Source of the DNA: Acidiphilium multivorum AIU301
Lineage (GTDB): Bacteria; Pseudomonadota; Alphaproteobacteria; Acetobacterales; Acetobacteraceae
Direction of reading: 5' to 3'
Length of the DNA: 64,000 nt
NCBI RefSeq assembly: GCF_000202835.1
Contig: NC_015186.1
Coordinates: 1,426,001-1,490,000, forward strand
Shown here: positions 10,465 through 22,298 of the stretch, piece after piece
Position numbering within the stretch: position 1 is the first letter of the stretch
Layout: every line of letters begins with the position of its first letter
The notes under the pieces: model-generated
Databases searched by the model: none
What the model was told of the DNA's origin: nothing
Seen by the model: only the letters and a program-made list of their open reading frames with translations
Position numbers and translations under genes: made by a program

Positions 10465-11273
10465 GCCCCGAGCCCGAGCAGCCGGCGCGTCGCGGCGACG
10501 ATGTCGTCCTGCCGCATCAGGCTCTCGCCGACCAGGATGCCCTGCACCCCCACCGCCTTCAGCCGCTTGATGTCGTCATAGTCGCGGATGCCGCTTTCCG
10601 CGACCACGAAACGCTCCGGCGGAATCTGCCCGGCGAGCCGCTCGGAGACCGCGATATCGGTCTGCATCGTCTTGAGATTGCGGTTGTTGATGCCGATCAG
10701 CCGGGCCTGCAGCCCGAGCGCGCGGTCGAGTTCCGCCTCGTCATGCACCTCGACCAGCACGCTCATGTCGAGCGCGCTCGCCAGCTCCTCGAAGGCCCGC
10801 GCCTGCTCGTCGCCCAGCGCCGCCATGATCAGCAGGATGCAGTCCGCCCCCATCGCGCGGCTTTCGTAGATCTGCCACTCGTCGAGGATGAAATCCTTGC
10901 GCAGCACCGGCAGGTCCACCGCCTCGCGCGCCGCCTGCAGGTGCGCGGGCTGGCCCTGGAAATATTTCCGGTCGGTCAGCACCGAAAGGCACACCGCCCC
11001 GCCCTCCTGATAGGCGCGGGCGATCGTCGCCGGGTTGAAATCGGCGCGGATCAGCCCGGCCGAGGGTGACGCCTTCTTGATCTCGGCGATCAGCCCGGTC
11101 CGCCCGGAGGCGGCGGCGTCCATCAGCGCGCGGGCGAAGCCGCGCGGCGGCGGCGTGTCCTTCGCCCGTGCGCGCATCTCCTCCAGCCCGGTCTCCGCCT
11201 TCGCCGCCTCCACCTCGGCCAGCTTGTCGGCGCAGATCGTCTTCAGCACGTCGTGTTCGATCTTGTCGTTCAT
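10461..11273 (-). CDS. trpC: Indole-3-glycerol-phosphate synthase
   Basis: Fourth step of tryptophan synthesis: CdRP is closed to indole-3-glycerol phosphate by a TIM-barrel enzyme. I chose the ATG at 11273 (270 residues); the longer upstream frame runs through the 3' end of trpGD and has no family support. Visible motifs are [12 protein letters not shown] (phosphate/catalytic lysine), [37 protein letters not shown] and the C-terminal AESGI and [10 protein letters not shown]. It begins 4 bases after the trpGD stop and is not fused to TrpF, unlike in enteric bacteria; trpF, trpB and trpA are not in the window. Confidence 0.96.
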   Translation of the reverse strand: MNDKIEHDVLKTICADKLAEVEAAKAETGLEEMRARAKDTPPPRGFARALMDAAASGRTGLIAEIKKASPSAGLIRADFNPATIARAYQEGGAVCLSVLTDRKYFQGQPAHLQAAREAVDLPVLRKDFILDEWQIYESRAMGADCILLIMAALGDEQARAFEELASALDMSVLVEVHDEAELDRALGLQARLIGINNRNLKTMQTDIAVSERLAGQIPPERFVVAESGIRDYDDIKRLKAVGVQGILVGESLMRQDDIVAATRRLLGLGA

Positions 11274-11277
11274 CGGA

Positions 11278-12912
11278 TCAGGCCATTTCCCGGGTTGTCG
11301 CCGCTTGCGGCCCGGCGCCGGCGCGGCGCAGCCGCTCCAGCGCCGCCGCCGCGGCACCGTCATCGATCGCGCGGGCCGCCAGCGCCGCGCCCTCGCGCAG
11401 GGTTTCCGCCCGTCCCGCCACCATCAGCGCCGCCGCCGCGTTCAGCAGCACGGCGTCGCGATAGGCGCCGGGCGCGCCGGCGAGCAGGTCGCGCAGCGCC
11501 GCGGCGTTGTGCGCGGCATCGCCGCCGATGATCGCCTCCAGCGGCGCGCGGGCGAGCCCGGCATCCTCCGGGCTCACCCTCATCTCGACGATCCGCCCGC
11601 CCTCGAGCGAGACGACATGGCTCTCCCCGGCGATGGTCAGCTCGTCCAGCCCCTGGCCATGCACCACCATCGCCCGCTCGGTGCCGAGCCCGGCCAGCGT
11701 CTCCGCCATCGGCCGCGCCCAGGCGGGGTCGAACACGCCCACCAGCTGCCGCTTCACCGAGGCCGGGTTGGCGAGCGGCCCGAGCAGGTTGAAGATCGTG
11801 CGGGTGCCGAGCGCGATCCGCGCCGCGGCGGCGTGGCGCAGCCCGGCATGGTGGCGCGGCGCGTAGAGGAACACGCAGCCCGCCTCGCGCAGGATCGCCG
11901 CCAGGCTCTCGAAGGGCGGCTCCACCGGTACGCCGAGCGCGGCCAGCACATCCGCCGCCCCGGCGCGCGAGGAGAGCGCGCGGTTGCCGTGCTTGGCCAC
12001 CGGCACGCCGGCGCCGGCGAGCACGAAGGTCACCGCGGTCGAGATGTTGAGCGTGCCCACGCCGTCGCCGCCGGTGCCGCAGACATCGATCGCCCCCGGC
12101 GGCGCCGCGATCGGCCGCATCCGCGCGCGCATCGCCCGCACCGCGCCGGTCAGCTCCGCCACCGTCTCGCGCCGCACCCGCATCGCCATCAGCATCCCGG
12201 CGATCTGCGCGTCATTCGCCTTGCCGTCGATCACCGCGCCGAACGCCGCCTCGGCCAGCTCCTCGGACATCGTCTCGCCCCGCCCCAGCCGGTCGAGCAC
12301 CGGCTTGAGATCGGCGAGGATCTCGCCCGGCCCCTGGTTCCGCCCGCGGGCGATGCCGAGGAAGTTGCGCAGCAGCGTGTGCCCGTGCGCGGTGGCGATG
12401 CTCTCGGGGTGGAACTGCACGCCGAAGATCGGCAGGTCGCGGTGCCGCAGCCCCATGATCAGCCCGTCCTCGGTGAAGGCGGTGGGGATCAGCGTCTCCG
12501 GCAGCCCCTCGCGCTCCACGATCAGCGAGTGATAGCGCGTCGCCTCGAACGGGTCGGGCAGCGTCTCGAACACGTCCGAGCCCTGGTGCCGGATCGGCGA
12601 GATCTTGCCATGCATCGGCACCGGCGCGCGCACCACCCGCCCGCCGAAGGCCTGGCCGATCGCCTGGTGCCCGAGGCAGACGCCGAGAATCGGCACCTTG
12701 CCGGCCGCCGCCGCGATGAGGTCGAGGCAGATCCCCGCCTCGTTCGGCGTGCACGGCCCGGGCGAGAGCACGATCGCCTCCGGCCGCATCGCCAGCGCCT
12801 CCTCCACGCTGATCCGGTCGTTGCGGTGCACCGCGCATTCCGCCCCGAGATCGCCGAAGAACTGGACGAGGTTGAAGGTGAAACTGTCGTAGTTGTCGAT
12901 CAGCAGGATCAT
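11278..12912 (-). CDS. trpGD: Fused anthranilate synthase glutaminase / anthranilate phosphoribosyltransferase
   Basis: One open frame of 544 residues carries two enzymes. Residues 1 to about 197 are the TrpG glutamine amidotransferase: [21 protein letters not shown], catalytic C79 in [11 protein letters not shown], and the VQFHPES histidine/glutamate. From about 205 on is TrpD: the helical N-domain, [14 protein letters not shown] phosphoribosyl-pyrophosphate loop, [17 protein letters not shown], and NLLGPLANP. No stop codon separates them; the linker is only about 15 residues. A TrpGD fusion is known from enterobacteria; separate genes are the usual state in alphaproteobacteria, so it is worth noting. 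It overlaps trpE by ATGA (12909-12912). A sequencing frameshift joining two genes is possible but would have to restore a good linker by chance. Confidence 0.93.
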   Translation of the reverse strand: MILLIDNYDSFTFNLVQFFGDLGAECAVHRNDRISVEEALAMRPEAIVLSPGPCTPNEAGICLDLIAAAAGKVPILGVCLGHQAIGQAFGGRVVRAPVPMHGKISPIRHQGSDVFETLPDPFEATRYHSLIVEREGLPETLIPTAFTEDGLIMGLRHRDLPIFGVQFHPESIATAHGHTLLRNFLGIARGRNQGPGEILADLKPVLDRLGRGETMSEELAEAAFGAVIDGKANDAQIAGMLMAMRVRRETVAELTGAVRAMRARMRPIAAPPGAIDVCGTGGDGVGTLNISTAVTFVLAGAGVPVAKHGNRALSSRAGAADVLAALGVPVEPPFESLAAILREAGCVFLYAPRHHAGLRHAAAARIALGTRTIFNLLGPLANPASVKRQLVGVFDPAWARPMAETLAGLGTERAMVVHGQGLDELTIAGESHVVSLEGGRIVEMRVSPEDAGLARAPLEAIIGGDAAHNAAALRDLLAGAPGAYRDAVLLNAAAALMVAGRAETLREGAALAARAIDDGAAAAALERLRRAGAGPQAATTREMA

Positions 12913-14423
12913 CGGGCCGGCGCCTCGTTGGGGGTGACGTACTGGCCGGCATCCTCGGCGGCGCGGAACAGCGCGCGCGCCTTGGCGTGGCTCTCGGCGA
13001 GCTCGGCGTCGGGGTCGGAATCGGCGACGATGCCGACCCCGGCCTGGACATAGAGCCGCCCGTCCCTGATCAGCGCGGTGCGCAGCGCGATGCAGGTATC
13101 CATCGTGCCGTTGGCGGCGAAATAGCCGATGCACCCGCCATAGAGCCCGCGCCGGCTGGGCTCGAACTCCTCGATGATCTCCATCGCCCGCACCTTCGGC
13201 GCGCCCGAGAGCGTGCCCGCCGGGAAGCCGGCGATCAGCGCGTCCAGCGCGTCCGCCTCGGGCCGGATGCGGCCCTCGACATTCGAGGAGATGTGCATCA
13301 CGTGCGAGAACCGCTCGATCACGAAGCTCTCGGTCACGTTGACCGAGCCGATCTCGGCGACGCGGCCAACATCGTTGCGCGCGAGGTCGAGCAGCATCAG
13401 GTGCTCGGCGCGCTCCTTCGGGTCCTCCAGCAGCTCGGTCTCCAGCGCCTCGTCCTCGGCGCGCGTCGCCCCGCGCCGGCGCGTGCCGGCCAGCGGGCGG
13501 ATCGTCACCGTGCCGTCGCGCAGCCGCACCAGGATCTCCGGGCTGGAGCCGACCGCCTGATAGGCGCCGAAATCGAGGAAGAACAGGAACGGCGCCGGGT
13601 TGATCCGCCGCAGCGAGCGATACAGCGCGAAGGGCGGGAGCGTGAATTCCTGCTCGAAGCGCTGGCTCGCCACCACCTGGAACACGTCGCCGGCGGCGAT
13701 GTAGTCCTTGCCCCGCAGCACCATCGCGCGGAACTCGTCCTCGCTCATGTTCGAGGTCGCCGGCCCGGCCGGCGCGGCATGGCCGGGCAGCGCCGGCGTC
13801 GGCCGGTCGAGCGCCGCCATCGCCGCCTCGATCCGCCCGGTCGCGAGGCTCCAGGCCTCCGCCGCCGAAACCCCCGCGCGCGGCCAGACCGGTGCGGCCA
13901 GCGTGATCTCGTCGCGCACCGAATCGAAAATCGCGAACACCCCCGGCCGCATCAGCACGGCGTCGGGAATCCCGAGCACGTCCGGCTTCACCGCCGGCAG
14001 CTCCTCCATCAGCCGCACCATGTCATAGCCGAGATAGCCGACCAGCCCGCCGGTCATCGGCGGCAGGTGGTCCGGCAGGTCGAGCCGCGTCGCCGCGATC
14101 AGGTCGCGCAGGCTCTCGAAGGCCGGGCGCGGATCGGCCGCGTAGCCTTCCGCGTCCGCCGCCGGGTCGCGGTTCACGCTCACCTGGCCGCGGTCGCACC
14201 GCCAGATCAGGTCCGGCGCGAAGCCGATCACCGAATAGCGCCCGCGCGCCGCCCCGCCCTCGACGCTCTCGAGCAGGAAGGAATGCGCCGTGCCGTGCGC
14301 GAGCTTGAGGAAGGCGGCGACCGGCGTGATCAGGTCGGCGGCGAGCAGTCGCCAGGCCAGCGCGCCCCGCCCGGCATCGTAGGCGGCGCGGAAACGGGCG
14401 TGCTGGTCGGTCTCGGATGTCAT
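12909..14423 (-). CDS. trpE: Anthranilate synthase component I
   Basis: Chorismate-using subunit that makes anthranilate with ammonia channelled from TrpG. The 504-residue length is typical. Visible are the N-terminal [18 protein letters not shown] tryptophan-binding region, and in the chorismate domain [11 protein letters not shown], the ARNDVGRV segment, [13 protein letters not shown], and [18 protein letters not shown]. The stop overlaps the trpGD start, and the gene lies 10 bases after ppiD, so transcription probably begins at ppiD or within it. I saw no obvious trpL leader peptide in the short ppiD-trpE gap. Feedback inhibition by tryptophan is expected from the family. Confidence 0.97.
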   Translation of the reverse strand: MTSETDQHARFRAAYDAGRGALAWRLLAADLITPVAAFLKLAHGTAHSFLLESVEGGAARGRYSVIGFAPDLIWRCDRGQVSVNRDPAADAEGYAADPRPAFESLRDLIAATRLDLPDHLPPMTGGLVGYLGYDMVRLMEELPAVKPDVLGIPDAVLMRPGVFAIFDSVRDEITLAAPVWPRAGVSAAEAWSLATGRIEAAMAALDRPTPALPGHAAPAGPATSNMSEDEFRAMVLRGKDYIAAGDVFQVVASQRFEQEFTLPPFALYRSLRRINPAPFLFFLDFGAYQAVGSSPEILVRLRDGTVTIRPLAGTRRRGATRAEDEALETELLEDPKERAEHLMLLDLARNDVGRVAEIGSVNVTESFVIERFSHVMHISSNVEGRIRPEADALDALIAGFPAGTLSGAPKVRAMEIIEEFEPSRRGLYGGCIGYFAANGTMDTCIALRTALIRDGRLYVQAGVGIVADSDPDAELAESHAKARALFRAAEDAGQYVTPNEAPAR

Positions 14424-14433
14424 CTCGCTGGCC

Positions 14434-16320
14434 TCAATTGCTGATCTGGTTCAGCAGCTTCGTGTTGATCTTCACATGGTCGCGCTGGCGCAGCGCCGCG
14501 GCATAGGTCTGCAGCACGTCTTCCTGCATCGACTGGCCGAGCGAATCGGCCACCCGCTGGTGGAACGCCGCATCGCTGCCCGGCTTCGGCTCGGCGATGT
14601 CGCTCACCACGCCGACGACGAAGCCCTCCTGCGTCTGCACCATGGTGGGCGCGCCCTTCTTCAGGCTGAACGCCACCTGGGCGAGCTGCGGCGGCACGCC
14701 CTTGGCCGGCTTCGCGCGCGTCATCGGCGCCGAGGTCGTCACCGTCAGCCCCGCCGCCGAGGCCGCCGCCGCCAGGGTCTTGCCACCCTTCACCGCGGTC
14801 AGCAGCTTCGCCGCCGCCACCTCCTCCTGCCGCTCCACCTGCGCGCCGGTCCAGTCGGCCAGCACGTCGGCCTTCACCTTGTCATAGGGCTTGAGCGCCG
14901 GCTTGATGATCCGGTGCACCGCGATGGCGTAATAGCTGTCGCCCGGCCCGCTCACCGCCTGCGGGGTGTTGCCCGGCGCGGTGGCGAAAATCGCCTTGAC
15001 GATCGCCTGCCGCAGCGCCGCCGGCCCGGGAATCCCCGCCGGCTTGCCGTCCACCGTCATGCCCTCGCGGTCCACGCTCACCCGCGCCTTGGCGAGATGC
15101 AGGCTCGCCGGCAGCTTGCCGAGCGCCGTGCTGCCCGCCAGCGCGTCCTGCAGGTGGCTCAGCGTGTTGTCCACCACGTTGCGCGCCTTGCGCAGCTGGA
15201 TCTCGGCGCGGATCTGGTCCGCCACCGCCGAGAGCGGCTTGTCGCCGCCGGCGACGGCCTTCGTCACCTTGAACACATAGGTGCCGAGCGCCCCCTTCAC
15301 CGGCGCGGAAACCTCGCCCGGCGTCGCCGCGAACGCCGCCTTGGCCAGCGTGGCCGAGGGCAGGTCGGAGGGCTTCGCGTCGGTCATGACGATGGCGGTG
15401 GCCGTCGCCGCGGCGGCCGCCTTCTGCATCGCCGCCCAGTCGGCCCCGCCCTTCCACGCCTTGGCCAGCGCCGCGGCGTTCTTCGCATCCTCCGCGGTGA
15501 TGATCTCGACGGTCCGCGTCGGCGTCTGCGCGAATTTCGCCTTCTCCTGCTGGTACTGCGCCGCGATCTCCGCCTGCGACACCGCCTCGCCCCTGGCGAT
15601 CAGCGCCGGCGAGAGCACGACGACGTCCGCATCGCGCAGCGCCGGCGTCGAGAACCGCCCCGGATGATCCCGCCAGTAGCGCCGCAGCACGGTCTCGGCC
15701 GGCGCCGGCGGCGGGTTGGCGGCGGCGAAGGGCAGCTGCGCGAACTGCACCGTCCGCTCCTGCGCGGCATAGGCGAAGATCTGGTCCACCAGCGGCGCCG
15801 GCGCGCTCACCCCGGCGGTCACCGCATCGATGATCTGCGACGTCTTCAGCCCGCTGGCGATCTCCGCCATGAACGCCGCCGGCGTCAGGTTGTGGTTGGC
15901 GAGCACAGCGTTGAACGTCGCCTTGTCGAACTTGCCGTCCGGCCCGTGGAACGCCGGAATCGCGAAGACCTGCTGGCGGATCGCCGCGGGCGGTGCCACC
16001 ACCCCCATCCGTCGCGCCTCCAGCTCCATCGCCGCGCGGTCGATCGCGGTGCCCAGCGCCTGGTCGGCGAACAGCCGGCGCTCGCCCTTGCTCGGCTCGC
16101 GGCCGCTGTTCTGCGTCGCATAGGCGTTCAGCGTGCGCTGGTAGGCGGCATTCACCGCCTCGATCTTGATCGGCTGCCCGCCCACCGTCGCGATCGCGTC
16201 GGACGCGCCGATGCCCATCACCACGCTGGAGACGCCCCAGAACACGAACACGCCGATCAGCACGACGAAAAACGCGCGCACGATCCAGTTGTCGAGCAGT
16301 TGGCGGATCATCGAAAGCAT
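14434..16320 (-). CDS. ppiD: PpiD-like membrane-anchored periplasmic peptidyl-prolyl isomerase
   Basis: A 628-residue SurA/PpiD-type chaperone anchored by one N-terminal helix ([23 protein letters not shown]) with the rest in the periplasm. An SurA-N-like helical domain covers roughly residues 40-200, a parvulin-like region lies near 230-370, and a long helical C-part follows. The family helps newly secreted outer-membrane and periplasmic proteins fold at the Sec translocon. It is the first gene of the tryptophan/molybdenum operon, an order shared by many alphaproteobacteria. The start could be the ATG at 16320 or the one at 16311; both keep the membrane anchor. The parvulin domain seems divergent, so isomerase activity is uncertain. 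Confidence 0.87.
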   Translation of the reverse strand: MLSMIRQLLDNWIVRAFFVVLIGVFVFWGVSSVVMGIGASDAIATVGGQPIKIEAVNAAYQRTLNAYATQNSGREPSKGERRLFADQALGTAIDRAAMELEARRMGVVAPPAAIRQQVFAIPAFHGPDGKFDKATFNAVLANHNLTPAAFMAEIASGLKTSQIIDAVTAGVSAPAPLVDQIFAYAAQERTVQFAQLPFAAANPPPAPAETVLRRYWRDHPGRFSTPALRDADVVVLSPALIARGEAVSQAEIAAQYQQEKAKFAQTPTRTVEIITAEDAKNAAALAKAWKGGADWAAMQKAAAAATATAIVMTDAKPSDLPSATLAKAAFAATPGEVSAPVKGALGTYVFKVTKAVAGGDKPLSAVADQIRAEIQLRKARNVVDNTLSHLQDALAGSTALGKLPASLHLAKARVSVDREGMTVDGKPAGIPGPAALRQAIVKAIFATAPGNTPQAVSGPGDSYYAIAVHRIIKPALKPYDKVKADVLADWTGAQVERQEEVAAAKLLTAVKGGKTLAAAASAAGLTVTTSAPMTRAKPAKGVPPQLAQVAFSLKKGAPTMVQTQEGFVVGVVSDIAEPKPGSDAAFHQRVADSLGQSMQEDVLQTYAAALRQRDHVKINTKLLNQISN

Positions 16321-16431
16321 GCGGCAGAACCCTCATCCAGCGGGAAAGCCGCGTCTTACCACGGGCGCGCCCGATTGCCACCCGGCCCCGCCTCGTCTAC
16401 CTCGGTCGCGCCACGTCAGGAGGACAAGCGC

Positions 16432-17193
16432 ATGCCCCAGCTGATCGCCGGAAACTGGAAGATGAACGGCACCCTCGCCGGCATTGCCGCCTATGCCGCC
16501 GCCCTGCGTCCCGCCTCCCCGGGCGCGGAGCTGCTGGTCTGCCCGCCGGCGCCGCTGATCGCCCCGCTGCGCGCCGCCCTCGACGGCGCCCCGGTCGCCC
16601 TCGGCGCGCAGGACTGCGCGGTGAAGCGCTCCGGCGCGCATACCGGCGACCTCTCGGCCGACCTGCTGGCCGAGCTCGGCGCCACCCATGTCATCCTCGG
16701 CCATTCCGAGCGCCGCGCCGATCACGCCGAATCCTCCGCGACCGTGCGCGAGAAGGCGCGCACCGCGATCGCCGCCGGCCTGGTCCCGATCATCTGCGTC
16801 GGCGAAACCGAGGCCGAGCGCGATTCCGGCGAGGCCGAAACCGTGGTCCGCGCCCAGCTCGCCGGCAGCCTGCCGGAGGAGCTGGCCGGCCAGACCGTCC
16901 CCGGCGTCGTCGCCCCCGGCATCATCGCCTACGAGCCGGTCTGGGCGATCGGCACCGGCCGCACCCCCACCGAGGAGGACGTCGCGGCGATGCACGCCTC
17001 GATCCGCGCCGCCCTGCGCCGCCAGCTCGGCGCCGCCGGCGCGACGATGCCGATCCTTTACGGCGGCTCGGTCAAGCCCTCGAACGCCGCGTCCCTGCTC
17101 GCCCTGCCCGAGGTCGGCGGCGCCCTGGTCGGCGGCGCCAGCCTCAAGGCAGAGGACTTCCTGGCGATTGCCTCCGCCGCGGCGCGGGACTAG
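16432..17193 (+). CDS. tpiA: Triosephosphate isomerase
   Basis: Interconverts dihydroxyacetone phosphate and glyceraldehyde-3-phosphate. It has 253 residues, the typical length. Catalytic elements are all visible: AGNWKMNG with the active lysine, the histidine in [24 protein letters not shown] with the glutamate base and the mobile loop 6, and the phosphate-binding [10 protein letters not shown]. The ATG at 16432 is preceded by AGGAGG about 10 bases upstream. It is divergent from ppiD over a 111-base intergenic stretch that must contain both promoters. Confidence 0.98.
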   Translation: MPQLIAGNWKMNGTLAGIAAYAAALRPASPGAELLVCPPAPLIAPLRAALDGAPVALGAQDCAVKRSGAHTGDLSADLLAELGATHVILGHSERRADHAESSATVREKARTAIAAGLVPIICVGETEAERDSGEAETVVRAQLAGSLPEELAGQTVPGVVAPGIIAYEPVWAIGTGRTPTEEDVAAMHASIRAALRRQLGAAGATMPILYGGSVKPSNAASLLALPEVGGALVGGASLKAEDFLAIASAAARD

Positions 17194-17228
17194 AGGACGC
17201 CGTCGACCCGACAATCGGGCATCCCCGC

Positions 17229-17254
17229 CCCGCCGGATGGTTCCATCCGGCGGG
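17229..17254 (+). terminator. Perfect hairpin between tpiA and secG
   Basis: Perfect 12-bp stem CCCGCCGGATGG / CCATCCGGCGGG with a 2-base loop (the turn is really TT plus the closing bases), located between tpiA and secG. No T run follows (ctgatgctct), so it may be a Rho-assisted terminator, or a processing/stability element if the two genes are co-transcribed. Confidence 0.55.
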
Positions 17255-17302
17255 CTGATGCTCTAGAACCCGCGCGTCACTCCGAAAGGCCGCCACGCTC
17301 CC

Positions 17303-20308
<3,006 letters not shown>

Positions 20309-20341
20309 CGCCGGCTTCCGCCGCCCCCTGTTCGGGCAGCC

Positions 20342-20959
20342 CTATTCCGGCAACCCGCGCCGCAGGTCCGACAGCGTCGCCTCCAGGTCGATGGCGCGGT
20401 GCGAAAGGATCTCCAGCTCCCGGTCCTCCAGCGGATCGGCGTCCGGCCGCAGCCGCCGCCGTTCCGCCAGCGCCGCATCCCGCTCCGTCAGCAGCTGCAT
20501 AATCTCGCCGCGATACAGGCCGAACACCCCGGCCACCACCCGGCTGGCGACGTCCCCGCCGGAGGGCGCATAGCGCGCCGCCACCGCCCGCGCCGCCGGC
20601 GCCGGGAGAAAAACCTCCTCCGTCACCCAGCGATTGGTGGTGAACAGCCCCGCCGGCCGCCCGGTGGCATCGAGCACGATGGCGACGAGGTGATGCGGCG
20701 CCGCCGCCGAATGCCGCCCGCCCGGCCGGTGGAAGCAATGGATATGCCCGGCCTCCGCCGCGCGCGTGCCGGAATCATGGGCGTGGAAATAGAACTGCGC
20801 CCGGCTCGCCTCGTCCCACGCATCCTCCTCCGGGTAGTGCCGGAAGGCGACGAAGGGATCGTCGCCGACGAGGGCGGCGATCAGGTTGCCGCCCCCCGCC
20901 TCGGCCTCGCGCAGCGCGGCGACCAGCCCGGCCGCCGCCAGCAGCCGCGCGTCATCCAT
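20342..20959 (-). CDS. Conserved hypothetical protein (DUF6969-like)
   Basis: A 205-residue soluble protein without signal peptide or membrane helix. It contains a histidine-rich core, QFYFHAHDSGTRAAEAGHIHCF, then PHHLVAIVLDATGRPAGLFTTNRWVTEE. These stretches match my recollection of an uncharacterised proteobacterial family, I believe DUF6969, but I cannot confirm the number. The His-rich core could bind a metal. The C-terminal third is charged and helical. It is convergent with kdsA across a 33-base gap, and its ATG abuts the stop of the Met/Ser-repeat gene upstream (same strand, no gap), so the two are probably co-transcribed. Confidence 0.65.
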   Translation of the reverse strand: MDDARLLAAAGLVAALREAEAGGGNLIAALVGDDPFVAFRHYPEEDAWDEASRAQFYFHAHDSGTRAAEAGHIHCFHRPGGRHSAAAPHHLVAIVLDATGRPAGLFTTNRWVTEEVFLPAPAARAVAARYAPSGGDVASRVVAGVFGLYRGEIMQLLTERDAALAERRRLRPDADPLEDRELEILSHRAIDLEATLSDLRRGLPE

Positions 20960-21235
20960 CTATTTCGACGAGCACTTCCCGGATTTCGACATGTCCGATC
21001 CCTTGGACATGTCCGATCCGTTCGACATGCCCGACCCCTTGGACATGTCGGATCCGTTCGACATGCCCGACCCGTTCGACATGCCGGATTTCGACGATTT
21101 CGTGGCCTTCGCGCCGGAGCACATGCCGCTGCCGCTGGTGGCGGCCTGCGCCGGCAGCGCCGCGGCGAGCCCGGCGATGGCGACGGCGGAGCCCAGGGTC
21201 AGCGCGGCACGGCTGATGGTCTTGCGTTCGGGCAT
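20960..21235 (-). CDS. Small secreted Met/Ser/Gly-repeat protein
   Basis: A 91-residue protein with a clear signal peptide (residues 1 to about 31, ending PAQAA). The mature part is almost wholly made of a six-residue repeat, (G/D)MS(N/K)G S, running SGMSNGSGMSNGSDMSKGSG and on, bracketed by two cysteines (MCSG and KCSSK). I chose the ATG at 21235, preceded by AAGGAGGA; the longer frame adds 30 residues upstream without a signal. Regularly spaced methionines with two cysteines suggest soft-metal (Cu+/Ag+) binding or methionine-based oxidant scavenging, but that is inference. I recognise no named family, although small signal-peptide proteins of bufferin type are loosely similar in plan. Confidence 0.65.
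   Translation of the reverse strand: MPERKTISRAALTLGSAVAIAGLAAALPAQAATSGSGMCSGAKATKSSKSGMSNGSGMSNGSDMSKGSGMSNGSDMSKGSDMSKSGKCSSK
20985..21095. repeat. 18-bp tandem repeat inside the Met/Ser protein gene
   Basis: About six imperfect copies of an 18-base unit of the form gacatgyccgaycckty, read on the + strand, lying in frame within the 3' half of the gene on the - strand. Each copy encodes six residues. Alternating variants of two unit types suggest that larger 36-base blocks were duplicated. Such arrays change copy number by slippage. Confidence 0.85.
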
Positions 21236-21334
21236 CGGATATTCCTCCTTCTGAATAGGTGCCCTGCACGTAGCGCGGAACCCATCGCGGTCAAGGCAGA
21301 TGGAGGCGGATTCACGGCACCGCAAAGCGGCGCG

Positions 21335-22108
21335 CTATTTCTCGACGAAGGCCTTCTCGATCACGTATTCGCCCGGCCGCGACGAGCTGCCCTCGGTGAA
21401 GCCGCGCACTTCCAGCAGCGTCGTCATGTCGTCGAGGAAGGCGGGGCTGCCGCACAGCATCACCCGGTCGTCCTTCGGCCCGAGCGGCGGCAGGTCGATC
21501 CCCGGCCCGAAATTGCCGGTTTCGAGAATCTGGGTGATCCGCCCGTTATGCCGGAACGGCTCGCGCGTCACCGTCGGGTAATACAGCAGCTGCTTGGAGA
21601 CCTGCGCGCCGATGAACTCGTCCGCCGGCAGGATCTTGGTGATGTATTCCTCATAGGCGAGGTCGCTGACATGCCGGCAGCCATGGATCAGCACCACCTG
21701 GCGGAACCGCTCGTAGATGTCCGGCTCGCGGATGATGCTCATGAACGGCGCCAGCCCGGTCCCGGTGCCGAGCAGGTAGAGCCGCTCGCCGGGGTGCATG
21801 TTGTCGGCGAGCAGCGTGCCGGTCGGCTTGCGCCCCACCAGCACCGGGTCGCCCGGCTTCACGTGCTGCAACCGCGAGGTCAGCGGCCCGTCCGGCACCT
21901 TGATGCTGAAGAATTCCAGATGGTCGTCATAGCTGGCGCTGGCCATCGAATAGGCGCGCAGCAGCTTCTTGCCCTCGACCTCGAGCCCGATCATGGTGAA
22001 CTGCCCGGCGACGAAGCGGAACGCCGGGTCGCGCGTCACGGTGAAGCTGAACAGCCGGTCCGTCCAGTGATGGACCTGCGTGACGGTCTCGGTATTGAAG
22101 GCGCTCAT
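21335..22108 (-). CDS. fpr: Ferredoxin-NADP+ reductase
   Basis: FAD enzyme that moves electrons between NADPH and ferredoxin or flavodoxin, often in oxidative-stress and Fe-S repair pathways. It has 257 residues from the ATG at 22108, typical for the bacterial (Fpr, subclass I) type. FAD-binding RAYSMASASY, the NADP/pyrophosphate loop LLGTGTGLAPFMS and the C-terminal YVIEKAFVEK ending are visible; the last two residues (EK) are typical of bacterial-type FNRs. It is divergently transcribed from glcB across about 190 bases. Confidence 0.93.
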   Translation of the reverse strand: MSAFNTETVTQVHHWTDRLFSFTVTRDPAFRFVAGQFTMIGLEVEGKKLLRAYSMASASYDDHLEFFSIKVPDGPLTSRLQHVKPGDPVLVGRKPTGTLLADNMHPGERLYLLGTGTGLAPFMSIIREPDIYERFRQVVLIHGCRHVSDLAYEEYITKILPADEFIGAQVSKQLLYYPTVTREPFRHNGRITQILETGNFGPGIDLPPLGPKDDRVMLCGSPAFLDDMTTLLEVRGFTEGSSSRPGEYVIEKAFVEK

Positions 22109-22172
22109 CTGTCGCGAAGACTCCGTCGCTCGTGCGGCCGCCGGCCGGCCCTGATCGATCAACTTAATTACG

Positions 22173-22203
22173 GACGGGGCGGTCGATATCAACCCCGCCC
22201 GTC
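22173..22203. promoter_or_regulatory. Inverted repeat in the fpr-glcB divergent region
   Basis: GACGGG-gCGG and CCcCG-CCCGTC face each other around an AT-richer centre (tcgatatcaa). The symmetry, with a one-base bulge, suggests either a regulator site between the divergent fpr and glcB genes or an mRNA hairpin in the glcB leader. No known regulator consensus is recognised. Confidence 0.3.
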
Positions 22204-22298
22204 ACAAGTCTGCCCCGGCCGGCGCAGCGGGCCTCGCCGCCCTCTCGACAAGGAGGGCCGCTTTGGCCAAAACCCGCGCAGACCAAGGAGACGAACCC

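Noticed and set aside
12987-14444. 485-codon + strand frame opposite trpE
   Set aside because: Antisense to a complete trpE with catalytic motifs; composition typical of shadow frames.
20985-21095. CRISPR-like array
   Set aside because: The 18-bp units are contiguous and in frame within a coding region, without spacers.
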